Assembly (NCBI RefSeq): GCF_016907755.1
Contig: NZ_JAFBCN010000001.1
Coordinates: 744,001 to 808,000 of the forward strand
Origin: Cellulosimicrobium cellulans
Lineage (GTDB): Bacteria; Actinomycetota; Actinomycetes; Actinomycetales; Cellulomonadaceae
Length of the DNA stretch: 64,000 nt
Direction: 5' to 3'
The translations under genes and the position numbers were made by a program. Below the pieces are notes generated by a model. That model was not told the origin of the DNA. It did not search any database and was given only the letters and a program-made list of their open reading frames with translations. Shown in pieces: positions 38,204 through 47,613 of the stretch (the first letter of the stretch is position 1; each line of letters starts with the position of its first letter).

Positions 38204-39616
38204 GTGGCTCTTCTCTCCCTCACGGCCAGCCACCACGAGCTCGACCTCGACGCCCTGGAACGACTCTCCACCGGGGCCCACTCGATCGGCGGCTCCGCGG
38301 TCGCGGCGTGCGACGTGATCACCGGTGCCGTCGTCCTCGCGACGTGCAACCGGTTCGAGCTGTACCTCGACGTGGACGCACCCCTCGACGGGACGGGCGT
38401 GCAGCACGCGACCGAGCACGTCGCGCGCATGGTCGCCGACGCGTCGGGCGTCGCCCCGGCCGAGGCGCTCGCGTCGTTCCGCACGCGCGCCGGGACCGAG
38501 GTCGCCGAGCACCTGTTCGCCGTCGCGTCGGGTCTGGACTCGATGGTCGTGGGGGAGCGCGAGATCGCCGGCCAGGTGAAGCGCGCCCTGGAGACCGCGC
38601 ACGCCGACGGCGTCACCTCCTCCACGCTCGAGCTCCTGTTCCAGACGGCGTCGCGCACGTCGAAGAAGGTCAGCACGCAGACGACGCTCGGCGGCGCGGG
38701 CCGCTCGGTGGTCGCACTGGGCCTCGACCTGGCGGCGGCCGAGCTGCCCCCGTGGCACCAGGTGCGGACCGTCCTCATCGGGACGGGGTCGTACGCGGGC
38801 GCGAGCCTCGCAGCGCTGCGTGCGCTCGGGTGCGACGACGTGCGCGTCTACTCGCAGTCCGGCCGCGCGGAGGAGTTCGCCGCCGCGCGCGGGGTCGAGG
38901 CCGTGACGGACCTCGTCGCGGCGCTGGAGGACGCGGACCTCGTCGTGTCGTGCAGCGGGGCGCGGGGCCGCGCGCTCGTCGGCGACGACGGCCCGGCCGC
39001 GGCCCGCCGCGAGCAGGCCATCGAGCACGTGCTCGACGCCGCCGCGGTGGTCCGGGCGCGCGAGCGCGCCGCCGTCCGGGCGGGCGACGAGCCCGAGGCC
39101 CGGCCGACCGTCGTGCTCGACCTCGCGCTGCACCGCGACGTCGACCCGCGCGTCGCGGACGTCGAGGGCGTGCTGCTCTACGACCTCGCGACGCTCGCCG
39201 CGCACTCGCCGTCCATCGCGTCGGAGCTCGTCGTGCAGGCCCGCGCGATCGTGGACGACGCGACGCGCGCGTTCGAGGAGACGCGGCTCGGCCGCGCGGC
39301 GGACACGGCCGTCGTCGCGCTGCTCGCCGACGCGGAGCGGCGCGTCGCGCTCGAGGTCGCGGACGTCGTCGCGCTGCGCGAGGCGGACGGCGACCCGGTG
39401 GAGCCGGACGAGTCCGACGAGATCGCGCGCGCCGTGCGACGCCGCGTCCACGCCGACCTGCACCGCGCGATCGTCGAGGCCCGGGCCGAGGCCGTCGCGG
39501 CCGCCCAGGCGGAGGAGCGCGCCGTCGTCGCGGACGCGCAGGCGCTCGCCGACGAGGCGGCGACCACCGCACGGCCGACGAGCCCGGGGTCGCTCCCCAC
39601 ACCTGCTGCGCGCTGA
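38204..39616 (+). CDS. hemA: Glutamyl-tRNA reductase
   Basis: NADPH-dependent first step of the C5 heme pathway. The 470-aa protein has the nucleophilic cysteine in LATCNRFELYLDV, GLDSMVVGEREIAGQVKRAL, and LIGTGSYAGASLAALRALG as the Rossmann loop. A C-terminal Ala-rich helix serves for dimerisation. The GTG at 38204 follows GGAGG. It is divergent from hemE, so both branches of the heme cluster start from one 50-base region. Confidence 0.96.
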   Translation: MALLSLTASHHELDLDALERLSTGAHSIGGSAVAACDVITGAVVLATCNRFELYLDVDAPLDGTGVQHATEHVARMVADASGVAPAEALASFRTRAGTEVAEHLFAVASGLDSMVVGEREIAGQVKRALETAHADGVTSSTLELLFQTASRTSKKVSTQTTLGGAGRSVVALGLDLAAAELPPWHQVRTVLIGTGSYAGASLAALRALGCDDVRVYSQSGRAEEFAAARGVEAVTDLVAALEDADLVVSCSGARGRALVGDDGPAAARREQAIEHVLDAAAVVRARERAAVRAGDEPEARPTVVLDLALHRDVDPRVADVEGVLLYDLATLAAHSPSIASELVVQARAIVDDATRAFEETRLGRAADTAVVALLADAERRVALEVADVVALREADGDPVEPDESDEIARAVRRRVHADLHRAIVEARAEAVAAAQAEERAVVADAQALADEAATTARPTSPGSLPTPAAR

Positions 39617-39684
39617 GGAGCCACCCCGGGTTCGGCTGCCGGCACCCCTTCACGGTCGACCTGGTCGTTCGCCCGGGCATGCAA

Positions 39685-39699
39685 TTGACAGCGCAGTCA
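39685..39699 (+). promoter_or_regulatory. TTGACA promoter element with LacI-type palindrome upstream of the GH92 gene
   Basis: TTGACA at 39685-39690 is a consensus -35. It overlaps TGACAGCGCAGTCA (39686-39699), a 14-bp palindrome with one mismatch pair and a central CG, the style of LacI-family operators. The gene starts at 39844. Sugar-responsive repression is inferred. Confidence 0.5.
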
Positions 39700-39843
39700 T
39701 CGCCGGGAGAGAGTGACCGGCGGACGCCCGTCGTCGACCAGGAGCACCGTCGCCCCGCCACGAGCGGCCCGGGCGGCACCTGGCCGACGGACCCGGGGCA
39801 CCCCGGGCGACGCAGCCCGGTCGCACGTCGAAGAGGACATGGC

Positions 39844-42546
39844 ATGAGACGACCACGACTCGCCCTGCTCGCCGCCGGGCTCGCGCTCGCCGTCGCGCCG
39901 GGCACGCTGCTGCCCGCCGCCGCGGGCGCCGCCCCCGGCACCGAGGGCACCGTCACCGCGACCGCGGGCGACGACCTCACGCTCGAGGTCAACCCGTTCG
40001 TCGGCACCGAGAGCGAGGGCAACGCCTACCCGGGCGCGACCGTGCCGTTCGGCATGGTCCAGCTCAGCCCGGACAACACGAACTCCTACGCCTCGACGTC
40101 GTACAGCACGAACGCCGGGCGCGTGTGGGGCTTCAGCCACCGGCACGTCAACAGCGCGGGCTGCCCCGCGGCGGGCGAGCTGCTCGTCACGCCGGACACG
40201 AGCGCGATGCCGCGCACGTCGCGCTCCTTCATCGCCATCAAGGACCAGAAGAACACCGAGCACGCGTCCGCCGGGTTCTACGAGGTGACGCTCGCGAACG
40301 ACGTGCGCGCCGAGCTCAGCGCGACCACGCGCGTCGGCGCGCACCGCTACACGTTCCCCGCCTCGACGACGTCGCACCTGTCCTTCAACGTGGGCCAGAC
40401 GCTGCGCGACGCCGGCGCGAGCTCGGTGACGTGGGTCGACGACCGCACGCTCGAGGGCTGGGTCGACAACGGCGGGTTCTGCGGTGGCACGCCGGACAAG
40501 CAGCGGTACTTCTTCAGCGCGACGTTCGACCGGCCGGTCGCGTCGAGCGGCACGTGGGGGACCGACGCGCGGTACGTCGCCGGCTCCACGACGAGCGAGG
40601 TCGCGCAGGGCAACAACGGCGCCGTCGCGGTGTTCGACACGACGAGCGACCGCGACGTCGAGGTGAGCGTCGGCGTGTCCTTCGTGAGCGTCGACGGCGC
40701 GCGCGCCAACCGCGACGCGGAGGCCACCGCGGAGGGCGGCCAGGTCGCGTTCGACACCGTGCGCGAGGAAGCCCGCGACGCGTGGAACGCCGAGCTCGGC
40801 CGCGCCGCGATCGACGCGTCGCCCGACCAGCGCCGCGTCTTCTACACCCAGCTCTACAAGACCCTGCTGTCCCCGACGATCGGCAGCGACGTCGACGGGC
40901 AGTACCGCGGTACCGACCTCGAGGTCCACCAGGCCGACGGCTGGGACTACTACCAGAACTTCTCGCTCTGGGACACGTACCGCACCCAGGCGACGCTGCA
41001 CGCGCTGCTCCTGCCCGAGCGCGCGCAGGACATCGTGCGCTCGATGTACCAGCACCGCGTCGAGGGCGGCTGGCTCCCGCGCTGGTCGCTCGGCGCGCTG
41101 GAGACGAACATCATGGCGGGCGACCCCGTCACGCCGTGGCTCGCGGAGAACTTCGCGCTCGGCACCGTCCCCGACGACATCGCCGACGAGCTGTGGGGCT
41201 ACCTCGTGGAGAACGCGACCACGACGCCCCCGTCGGACGTCGCGTCGGTCGGTCGCCGCAGCACCGAGTTCTACGCCGAGCACGGCCACGTGCCGTTCTA
41301 CCCCGAGAACGAGGGCGGCCTCGGCGGCCAGTTCGAGGAGTACCGCCACGGCGGCTCGGCCACGCTCGAGCTCGCGCTCGCCGACGCGAGCCTCGGCGCC
41401 GCGGCGGAGCGCACCGGCCGTGACGGCGGCCAGGCGTTCCTCGACAAGGGCCGCAACTGGCGCAACCTGTGGAACCCGGACGTCCAGCTCTCGGGCGGCT
41501 TCCAGGGCATGGTCAACGCGAAGCGTCCGACGGGCGAGTTCGTCACGCTCCCCGAGCTGACCGACGTCACGCGCTCCGGCTTCCACGAGGGCGTGCCGTG
41601 GCAGTACCAGTGGATGGTGCCGCAGGACGTCACGGGTCTCCAGGAGGTCATGGGCGGCGAGGACGGCTTCGTCGAGCGTCTCGACTACTACTTCGACCAG
41701 CCGGCGCTCGCCGCGAACCCCGGCGTCTCGCCGAGCACATGGGCCAAGGGCGGCAGCTCGTACTACACGACGATCCGCTACAACCCGGGCAACGAGCCGA
41801 CCATCACGAACGCGTGGCTCTACGGGTACGTCGGGCAGCCGTGGAAGACGAACGACGTGCTCGCCGCGAACCTCAACCGCTTCCCGGACACCCCCGGCGG
41901 CGGCGTGGGCAACGACGACCTCGGCACGCTCGCCGCCTGGTACGTCATGGCGTCGCTCGGCTTCGAGCCCGTCATGCCGGGGTCCGGCATCCTCGCGCTC
42001 AACGCGCCCAAGGTGCAGGCCGCGACGCTCACGACCGACGCCGGGGCGACCCTGCAGATCGACGCGGCGGGCGCGAACGAGAAGCTCCCGAGCTACGTCG
42101 CGGGCCTCGAGGTCGACGGCGCCGCGCACACCGCGGCCTGGCTCGACGTCGCGGCGCTCCAGGACGGCGGCACGCTCGACTTCGACCTCGCCGACACGAG
42201 CGCGGGCCTCACGTGGGGCACCGGGGCGGCCGACCGCATCCCGTCGGTCTCCGCGGCGGCCCCGCCCGCGCCGGTGACCGTCGAGGCGAGCGCGCGCTGC
42301 CTCGGGGGCCGGGCGTTCGTCGCGGTCCGCGCGACCAGCACGGCCGACGAGCCCGTCGACGTCACCCTCACGACGCCGTTCGGCGAGCGCACGGTCCGGC
42401 ACGTCCAGCCGGGCAAGAACGCCTACCAGTCGTTCACGACGCGCACCACGTCCGTCGAGGCGGGCACGGCGACCGTGACCGTCGTCGCCGCGGACGGCAC
42501 GGTGTCCCACGTCGACGCCGCGTACGAGGCGCTCGACTGCGGCTGA
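39844..42546 (+). CDS. Secreted GH92 alpha-1,2-mannosidase family protein
   Basis: The 900-aa protein has a Sec signal peptide (RRPRLALLAAGLALAVAPG..., cleavage near residue 30). GH92 blocks follow: VNPFVGTESEGNAYPGATVP with FGMVQLSPD, GFSHRHVNSAGCPAAGELLV, LPRWSLGALETNIMAGDPV, and near the C-terminus GNDDLGTLAAWYVMASLGF. These Ca2+-dependent exo-mannosidases trim N-glycans and yeast mannan. A small beta domain ends the chain (about residues 800-900). ATG at 39844 follows AGAGGA. No glycan transporter is adjacent. Confidence 0.94.
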   Translation: MRRPRLALLAAGLALAVAPGTLLPAAAGAAPGTEGTVTATAGDDLTLEVNPFVGTESEGNAYPGATVPFGMVQLSPDNTNSYASTSYSTNAGRVWGFSHRHVNSAGCPAAGELLVTPDTSAMPRTSRSFIAIKDQKNTEHASAGFYEVTLANDVRAELSATTRVGAHRYTFPASTTSHLSFNVGQTLRDAGASSVTWVDDRTLEGWVDNGGFCGGTPDKQRYFFSATFDRPVASSGTWGTDARYVAGSTTSEVAQGNNGAVAVFDTTSDRDVEVSVGVSFVSVDGARANRDAEATAEGGQVAFDTVREEARDAWNAELGRAAIDASPDQRRVFYTQLYKTLLSPTIGSDVDGQYRGTDLEVHQADGWDYYQNFSLWDTYRTQATLHALLLPERAQDIVRSMYQHRVEGGWLPRWSLGALETNIMAGDPVTPWLAENFALGTVPDDIADELWGYLVENATTTPPSDVASVGRRSTEFYAEHGHVPFYPENEGGLGGQFEEYRHGGSATLELALADASLGAAAERTGRDGGQAFLDKGRNWRNLWNPDVQLSGGFQGMVNAKRPTGEFVTLPELTDVTRSGFHEGVPWQYQWMVPQDVTGLQEVMGGEDGFVERLDYYFDQPALAANPGVSPSTWAKGGSSYYTTIRYNPGNEPTITNAWLYGYVGQPWKTNDVLAANLNRFPDTPGGGVGNDDLGTLAAWYVMASLGFEPVMPGSGILALNAPKVQAATLTTDAGATLQIDAAGANEKLPSYVAGLEVDGAAHTAAWLDVAALQDGGTLDFDLADTSAGLTWGTGAADRIPSVSAAAPPAPVTVEASARCLGGRAFVAVRATSTADEPVDVTLTTPFGERTVRHVQPGKNAYQSFTTRTTSVEAGTATVTVVAADGTVSHVDAAYEALDCG

Positions 42547-42566
42547 CCCGCGGTCCGGTCGCGACA

Positions 42567-42625
42567 GGGAGCGCGCGCTCCCGCACGAGGGCCGTCGTCG
42601 GGCAACCCGCCCGACGGCGGCCCTC
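42567..42625 (+). terminator. Double hairpin after the GH92 gene
   Basis: GGGAGCGCGCGCTCCC (42567-42582) is a perfect palindrome. It is followed by a 17-bp stem, 42587-42603 with 42609-42625, with one G-U pair and a 5-base loop (AACCC). No U-run follows. It ends 4 bases before the TAGGCT promoter box of the next gene. Confidence 0.75.
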
Positions 42626-42642
42626 GCCGCTAGGCTCGGCGC

Positions 42643-43578
42643 GTGAGCACCACCACGCGCCTGGGCGTCCTCGACATCGGCTCGAACACCGTGCACCTCG
42701 CCGTCGTGGACGCCGCGTACGCGGCGCGCCCCGTGCAGGCGGCGGGCGCGCGGACCGTCGTGCGCATCATGCGCTACCTCCAGCCCGACGGGTCGCTGTC
42801 GCCCGAGGGCGTCGCCGCGATGCTCACGGCGGTCGACGACGCGATGGCGCTCGCCCGTGAGTCCGGCGTCGACGAGATGCTGCCCATGGCGACGTCGGCC
42901 CTGCGCGACGCGACCAACGGGCCCGAGGTGCTCGCCGCGATCGGCGAGCGCGTCGGCCAGCCGGTGCGCGTGCTCTCCGGCGAGGACGAGTCGCGCCTGA
43001 CGTTCCTCGCCGCGCGGCGGTGGCACGGCTGGGCCGCGGGCCGCCTCCTCGTCCTCGACATCGGCGGCGGCTCGCTCGAGATCGCGTCCGGCGTCGACGA
43101 GGAGCCCGACCTCGCGGCCTCCGTGCCGCTCGGCGCCGGGCGCATGACGATGGCGTTCCTGCCCGACGACCCGCCCGCCCCCGAGCACGTCGAGGCACTG
43201 CGCGAGCACGTGCGCGCGACGCTCGCCCCCACCGTCGAGGCCTTCCGGGCGCTGCCCGCGCCCGACCACGTCGTGGCCACGTCCAAGACGTTCCGCTCGC
43301 TCGCGCGCCTCGCGGGCATGCAGACCGAGTCCGTCGGCCCGGACGACCGGTGGCGCATGCGCCGCTCGCAGCTCGCCGACTGGGTGCCGCGGCTCGCGCG
43401 CATCACGGCGGAGGGGCGCACCGCCCTGCCCGGCATCACGCCGGAGCGCACGTTCCAGATCGTCGCGGGCGGTGTCGTCGCCGTCGAGACGATGCGCGCG
43501 CTCGGCGTCGACGAGGTCGAGATCTGCCCGTGGGCGCTGCGCGAGGGCGCGATCCTGCGCCGCCTCGACCACAGCTGA
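42643..43578 (+). CDS. Ppx/GppA-family phosphatase (exopolyphosphatase)
   Basis: The 311-aa protein has the ASKHA phosphate loops GVLDIGSNTVHLAVV and LVLDIGGGSLEIASG, and the family segments MPMATSALRDATNG and ICPWALREGAILRRL. It would hydrolyse polyphosphate or pppGpp. GTG at 42643 lies 7 bases after TAGGCT, so leaderless. The length fits the short actinobacterial type without the C-terminal HD-like domain. Confidence 0.93.
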   Translation: MSTTTRLGVLDIGSNTVHLAVVDAAYAARPVQAAGARTVVRIMRYLQPDGSLSPEGVAAMLTAVDDAMALARESGVDEMLPMATSALRDATNGPEVLAAIGERVGQPVRVLSGEDESRLTFLAARRWHGWAAGRLLVLDIGGGSLEIASGVDEEPDLAASVPLGAGRMTMAFLPDDPPAPEHVEALREHVRATLAPTVEAFRALPAPDHVVATSKTFRSLARLAGMQTESVGPDDRWRMRRSQLADWVPRLARITAEGRTALPGITPERTFQIVAGGVVAVETMRALGVDEVEICPWALREGAILRRLDHS

Positions 43579-43698
43579 GGTCCTCGGTGTCGGACGTCCG
43601 GTCCGGGGCCGACCTCTCACTCCATCTGGGTGATGTGGGACGGCGACCGCGCCCCTAGCGTCGGAGGCGTCCGTCCGACCCGACCGAGTGGAGGGCCC

Positions 43699-46065
43699 AT
43701 GCGCCCCGACCGGCACGCCCGCGCGATGCTCCCGATCCCGGACCGGCCGCCGAGCGGCCTCACCACGTACGACGCGAAGGACCCCGAGACCTCCTACCCC
43801 CCGATCGAGCCGCTGCTGCCGCCGGAGGGTGCACCCAACGTCGTCGTGATCCTCCTCGACGACGTCGGCTTCGGCGCGTCGAGCGCGTTCGGCGGGCCCT
43901 GCAGCACGCCGACGGCAGAGCGTCTTGCCGCGGGCGGGCTCCGCTTCAACCGCTTCCACACCACGGCGCTGTGCGCTCCGACGCGGCAGGCGCTGCTCAC
44001 CGGTCGCAACCACCACTCGGTCGGCATGGGCAGCATCACGGAGACCGCGACCTCGGCGCCGGGCAACAGCTCGGTGCGACCCAACACCAAGGCGCCCCTC
44101 GCGCTGACACTGCGGCTCAACGGATACTCGACGGCGCAGTTCGGCAAGTGCCACGAGGTTCCGGTGTGGCAGTCGTCGCCGCTGGGCCCGTTCGACGCCT
44201 GGCCCACGGGTGGCGGTGGCTTCGAGACGTTCTACGGGTTCATCGGTGGCGAGAACAACCAGTGGGACCCGGCGCTGTACGACGGCACGACCCCGGTCGA
44301 GCCGCCGGCGACGCCCGAGGAGGGGTACCACCTCACCGAGGACCTCGTGGACCACGCCACGGTGTGGGTACGCCAGCAGAAGGCGCTCATGCCGGACCGG
44401 CCCTTCTTCGTCTACCTCGCCCCGGGCGCGACCCACGCCCCGCACCACGTGCCTCCTGAGTGGGTCGAGAAGTACCGCGGCGCGTTCGACGACGGGTGGG
44501 ACGTCCAGCGCGAGCACACGTTCGCGCGGCAGAAGGAGCTGGGCGTCGTCCCGCAGGACGCCGAGCTCACCGTGCGGCACGACGAGATCCCCGCGTGGGA
44601 CGACATGCCGGACGAGCTCAAGCCCGTGCTCGCGCGTCAGATGGAGGTCTACGCCGGGTTTCTCGAGCACACCGACCACCACGTGGGACGACTGATCGAC
44701 ACGCTCGAGGAGCTGGGAGTCCTCGACGACACGCTCGTGTACTACATCGTCGGCGACAACGGTGCGTCGGCCGAGGGGACGCTCAACGGCGCGTTCAACG
44801 AGATGGCGAACTTCAACGGCATGGCCGCCCTCGAGACGCCGGACTTCATGCGCTCGAAGATGGACGAGCTCGGCTCGCCCAGCTCGTACAACCACTACGC
44901 CGTCGGGTGGGCGTGGGCGATGGACACGCCCTTCCAGTGGACCAAGCAGGTCGCGTCGCACTGGGGCGGCACCCGCAACGGGACGATCGTGCACTGGCCG
45001 AGCCGCATCGCCGAGAAGGGTGGCCTGCGCTCGCAGTTCACCCACGTCGTCGACATCGCGCCGACCATCCTCGAGGCGGCGGGTCTGCCCGAGCCGACGG
45101 TGGTCAACGGGGTGCAGCAGTCGCCGATGGAGGGGACGAGCATGCTGTACGCGCTCGACGAGGCCGACGCCCCGGAGCGGCACGACCTGCAGTACTTCGA
45201 GATGTTCGCCAACCGCGGGATCTACCACCGGGGCTGGAGCGCCGTCACCAAGCACCGCACGCCGTGGGTGATGGTCGGCGGCGAGCTCCCTGCGTTCGAC
45301 GACGACGTGTGGGAGCTCTACGACGGGTCCCGCGACTTCAGCCAGGCGCACGACCTCGCCGCCGAGCACCCGGACGTCCTCGCGAGGCTCCAGCGCCTGT
45401 GGCTCATCGAGGCCACGAAGTACAACGTCCTCCCGATGGACGATCGGACGTCGGAGCGCCTCGAACCGTCGATGGCCGGTCGACCGACGCTCATCCGGGG
45501 GACGTCGCAGGTCTTCTACCCGGGCATGGGACGACTGTCGGAGAACAGCGTCGTGAGCATGAAGAACCGGTCGTTCTCCGTCTCGGCGGACGTCGAGGTG
45601 CCGAGCACCGGCGCCGAGGGCGTGATCATCGCCCAGGGCGGCCGGTTCGGCGGCTGGAGCCTGTACGTGCACGAGGGCCGGCTCACCTTCACCTACAACG
45701 TCCTCGGGATCCAGCTGTTCACCGCCGTCGCGGACGAGCCGGTCCCCGCCGGGAGCCACGCCATCCGCATGGAGTTCGCGTACGACGGCGGAGGGCTCGC
45801 CAAGGGCGGGGACGTCACCCTCTTCCACGACGACGCCCCGGTGGGCCGGGGCCGGGTCGAGGCGACCCAGCCCATGGTGTTCTCGGCCGACGAGACCACG
45901 GACATCGGCTACGAGTCCGGGACCTGCGTCTCCCCGGACTACACGACGCGCACGAGCCGCTTCACCGGGCGCCTGCACCGCGTCGTGCTCGACGTCGGCA
46001 CGGACAGCCACGACCACCTCGTGAGCCCGGAGGAACGGATGCGGATCGCGATGGCCAAGCAGTAG
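43699..46065 (+). CDS. Arylsulfatase (sulfatase family)
   Basis: The 788-aa protein has VVVILLDDVGFGASSAFGG with the metal-binding Asp pair (54, 55), and LCAPTRQALLTGRNHHSVG with Cys92 in the C-x-P-x-R sequence that is converted to formylglycine. The later GDNGAS and DIAPTILEAAG blocks are also typical. A C-terminal beta-sandwich of about 170 residues is like that of large arylsulfatases. No signal peptide is visible, so it is probably cytoplasmic. ATG at 43699 has GAGGG upstream; TAGCGT at about 43655 may be the -10. No formylglycine-generating enzyme gene is adjacent. Confidence 0.94.
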   Translation: MRPDRHARAMLPIPDRPPSGLTTYDAKDPETSYPPIEPLLPPEGAPNVVVILLDDVGFGASSAFGGPCSTPTAERLAAGGLRFNRFHTTALCAPTRQALLTGRNHHSVGMGSITETATSAPGNSSVRPNTKAPLALTLRLNGYSTAQFGKCHEVPVWQSSPLGPFDAWPTGGGGFETFYGFIGGENNQWDPALYDGTTPVEPPATPEEGYHLTEDLVDHATVWVRQQKALMPDRPFFVYLAPGATHAPHHVPPEWVEKYRGAFDDGWDVQREHTFARQKELGVVPQDAELTVRHDEIPAWDDMPDELKPVLARQMEVYAGFLEHTDHHVGRLIDTLEELGVLDDTLVYYIVGDNGASAEGTLNGAFNEMANFNGMAALETPDFMRSKMDELGSPSSYNHYAVGWAWAMDTPFQWTKQVASHWGGTRNGTIVHWPSRIAEKGGLRSQFTHVVDIAPTILEAAGLPEPTVVNGVQQSPMEGTSMLYALDEADAPERHDLQYFEMFANRGIYHRGWSAVTKHRTPWVMVGGELPAFDDDVWELYDGSRDFSQAHDLAAEHPDVLARLQRLWLIEATKYNVLPMDDRTSERLEPSMAGRPTLIRGTSQVFYPGMGRLSENSVVSMKNRSFSVSADVEVPSTGAEGVIIAQGGRFGGWSLYVHEGRLTFTYNVLGIQLFTAVADEPVPAGSHAIRMEFAYDGGGLAKGGDVTLFHDDAPVGRGRVEATQPMVFSADETTDIGYESGTCVSPDYTTRTSRFTGRLHRVVLDVGTDSHDHLVSPEERMRIAMAKQ

Positions 46066-46070
46066 CCCGG

Positions 46071-46243
46071 TCAGCGGGGCCGGGACGTGGGGCCTTCCGT
46101 GGGGCTGAACCCGTCGCCCGAGTCGTCGGCGAGCACGGCCTCGACGCCGTACGAGCGGCGGTCGGCGGCTGACGGAACGTCACGTCCATGTAGGCGCGCG
46201 CCCGCCGCAGGCGGCGGACCGCGACCTCGGGCTCGACTCTCAC
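46071..46243 (-). pseudogene. Deletion scar joining the start of an AraC-type regulator to the end of a VOC/glyoxalase protein
   Basis: On the minus strand a GTG at 46243 overlaps the CoA transferase stop (GTGA) and encodes VRVEPEVAVRRLRRARAYMD then VTFRQP, which is the usual beginning of a stand-alone AraC-family HTH protein. After about 28 codons the homology jumps to another frame reading SYGVEAVLADDSGDGFSPTE, which looks like the typical end of VOC proteins (Y-G-V-E-A-V-x-x-D-D-S-G-N-W-F-S). AraC and VOC genes are often adjacent, so a deletion of their interiors is the simple explanation. The normal Asn-Trp is Asp-Gly here. Confidence 0.6.
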
Positions 46244-47562
46244 GCCGCCCACCGCGGCGCGTCCGCACCCCACGGCCGGGCCGGGGCGGGGTAGTCGTCG
46301 AGCGGAGCGCCCGCGAGACGGTCGAGCGCGGGGCGCGTCGTCGTCGCCGCGACGTCCCGTCCGTCCAGGCGCGCGGGGTGGTCGACGACGCAGCCCGCCC
46401 CGGGCACGTGCGGCGCGGCGTGCGCGGGGTCGCGGCCCGGTGCGGCGAGCAGGGCGCGGGCGGTCCGGGCGAGCGCGCCGTCGACCTCGCGCCCGCGGCC
46501 GTCGGTCGTGCGGTCGGTGAGCGCCTCGACCACCGCGGCCGCGACGAGGTAGCCCGTCGCGTGGTCGAGCGCCTGGGCGGGCAGGGCGCCGGGCGCGGCG
46601 TCCTCGGGAGCGCACGCGGTGCCGTCCCGCGACCCCTCCACGAGCGCGATCCCGCTCACCGCCTGGACGATCGAGTCGAAGCCGCGCCGCCCGGCCCACG
46701 GGCCGTCGTCGCCCCACGCGCTGACGCGCGCGTGCACGGCACCGGACGGGAGCCTCAGGCCGAACGCCTCGATCGCGCCCGGGCGGTAGCCGGTCACCAG
46801 CACGTCGGCCTCGTCGAGCAGGCCCTGGGCGCGGGCGAGGCCGTCGCGCGTCGCGAGGTCGAGCAGCGCCGACCGCTTGCCCTGTCCCGTGTCGAGGTGC
46901 TGGACCTCGATCTCCGGCAGCCCCGGCGGGTCGACGCGCAGCACGTCCGCGCCGAGCAGGGCGAGCGTACGCGTCGCGACCGGGCCCGCGATGACACGCG
47001 TGAGGTCGAGCACCCGGAGCCCGGCGAGCGGGCGCGGCCCGGACCCGAGCGGGCGCGCGGGCGCGGCGTCCTCGCGCACGACCGTGCGCACCGGTGGGTC
47101 CGACGCCGTCGCCCGGCCGGGCGCGGACGCGCGCCACGCGTCCTCGGTGCGGACGCGCACGGCGATCGCGCCACACCGTGCCGCGCGGTCCTCGACGTCC
47201 TGGGCCGACTGCGTGGCGAGGGCGGCGACGACGGCGCCGCGCGTCGCCGTCCCGTCCGCCGACGCGGGCAGGTCGAGGAGGGTGAGCAGCCGCGCGCGGT
47301 GGTGCGGGTAGTTCGCGTGCGTGCGAACCCAGCCGTCCGCGGTCCGGAAGAAGCCCGAGAGCGGGGCGAAGCCGTCCACCGGGGCGCCGTCGACGCGGAG
47401 CAGCCGGTCGCTCGCGAACGCCGCGGCGACGCGCTCGGGGTCAGGGGGCGGGCCGGCGTCGAACCCGCCCGCGCGGGCCGCGGCGTCGCGCACGGCGGCG
47501 ACCGACGCGACCGCGAGGTCCAGGACCGGCAGCGTCGCGGCGAGGAACGGCGCGGCACCCAC
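46240..47562 (-). CDS. CaiB/BaiF-family CoA transferase
   Basis: The 440-aa protein carries the class III CoA-transferase core: PLAGLRVLDLTRVIAGPVAT, LGADVLRVDPPGLPE, the LDLATRDGLARAQGLLDEAD helix, DVLVTGYRPGAIEAFGL, and GFDSIVQAVSGIA. It moves CoA between carboxylic acids; the substrate is not evident. The class III catalytic Asp would lie in the segment around LDTGQGKRSALLDLA. GTG at 47562 is 6 bases after TAGGGT on the minus strand, so leaderless. Confidence 0.88.
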   Translation of the reverse strand: MGAAPFLAATLPVLDLAVASVAAVRDAAARAGGFDAGPPPDPERVAAAFASDRLLRVDGAPVDGFAPLSGFFRTADGWVRTHANYPHHRARLLTLLDLPASADGTATRGAVVAALATQSAQDVEDRAARCGAIAVRVRTEDAWRASAPGRATASDPPVRTVVREDAAPARPLGSGPRPLAGLRVLDLTRVIAGPVATRTLALLGADVLRVDPPGLPEIEVQHLDTGQGKRSALLDLATRDGLARAQGLLDEADVLVTGYRPGAIEAFGLRLPSGAVHARVSAWGDDGPWAGRRGFDSIVQAVSGIALVEGSRDGTACAPEDAAPGALPAQALDHATGYLVAAAVVEALTDRTTDGRGREVDGALARTARALLAAPGRDPAHAAPHVPGAGCVVDHPARLDGRDVAATTTRPALDRLAGAPLDDYPAPARPWGADAPRWAA

Positions 47563-47613
47563 CCCGCGACCCTACGCCGCCGGGAGGCCCCGGTGCCCGG
47601 ACCTCGCGGTCGA

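Noticed and set aside
38308-39843. Extension of the GH92 gene upstream through hemA
   Set aside because: The frame is open, but the signal peptide and ribosome-binding site place the start at 39844; the upstream part is out of frame with hemA and meaningless.
39697-46017. A continuous open frame of 2106 codons on the minus strand
   Set aside because: It runs opposite hemA's end, the GH92, Ppx and sulfatase genes, which have clear protein motifs. The frame is open only because of high GC third positions, and its translation is Arg/Asp/His-rich without any domain.
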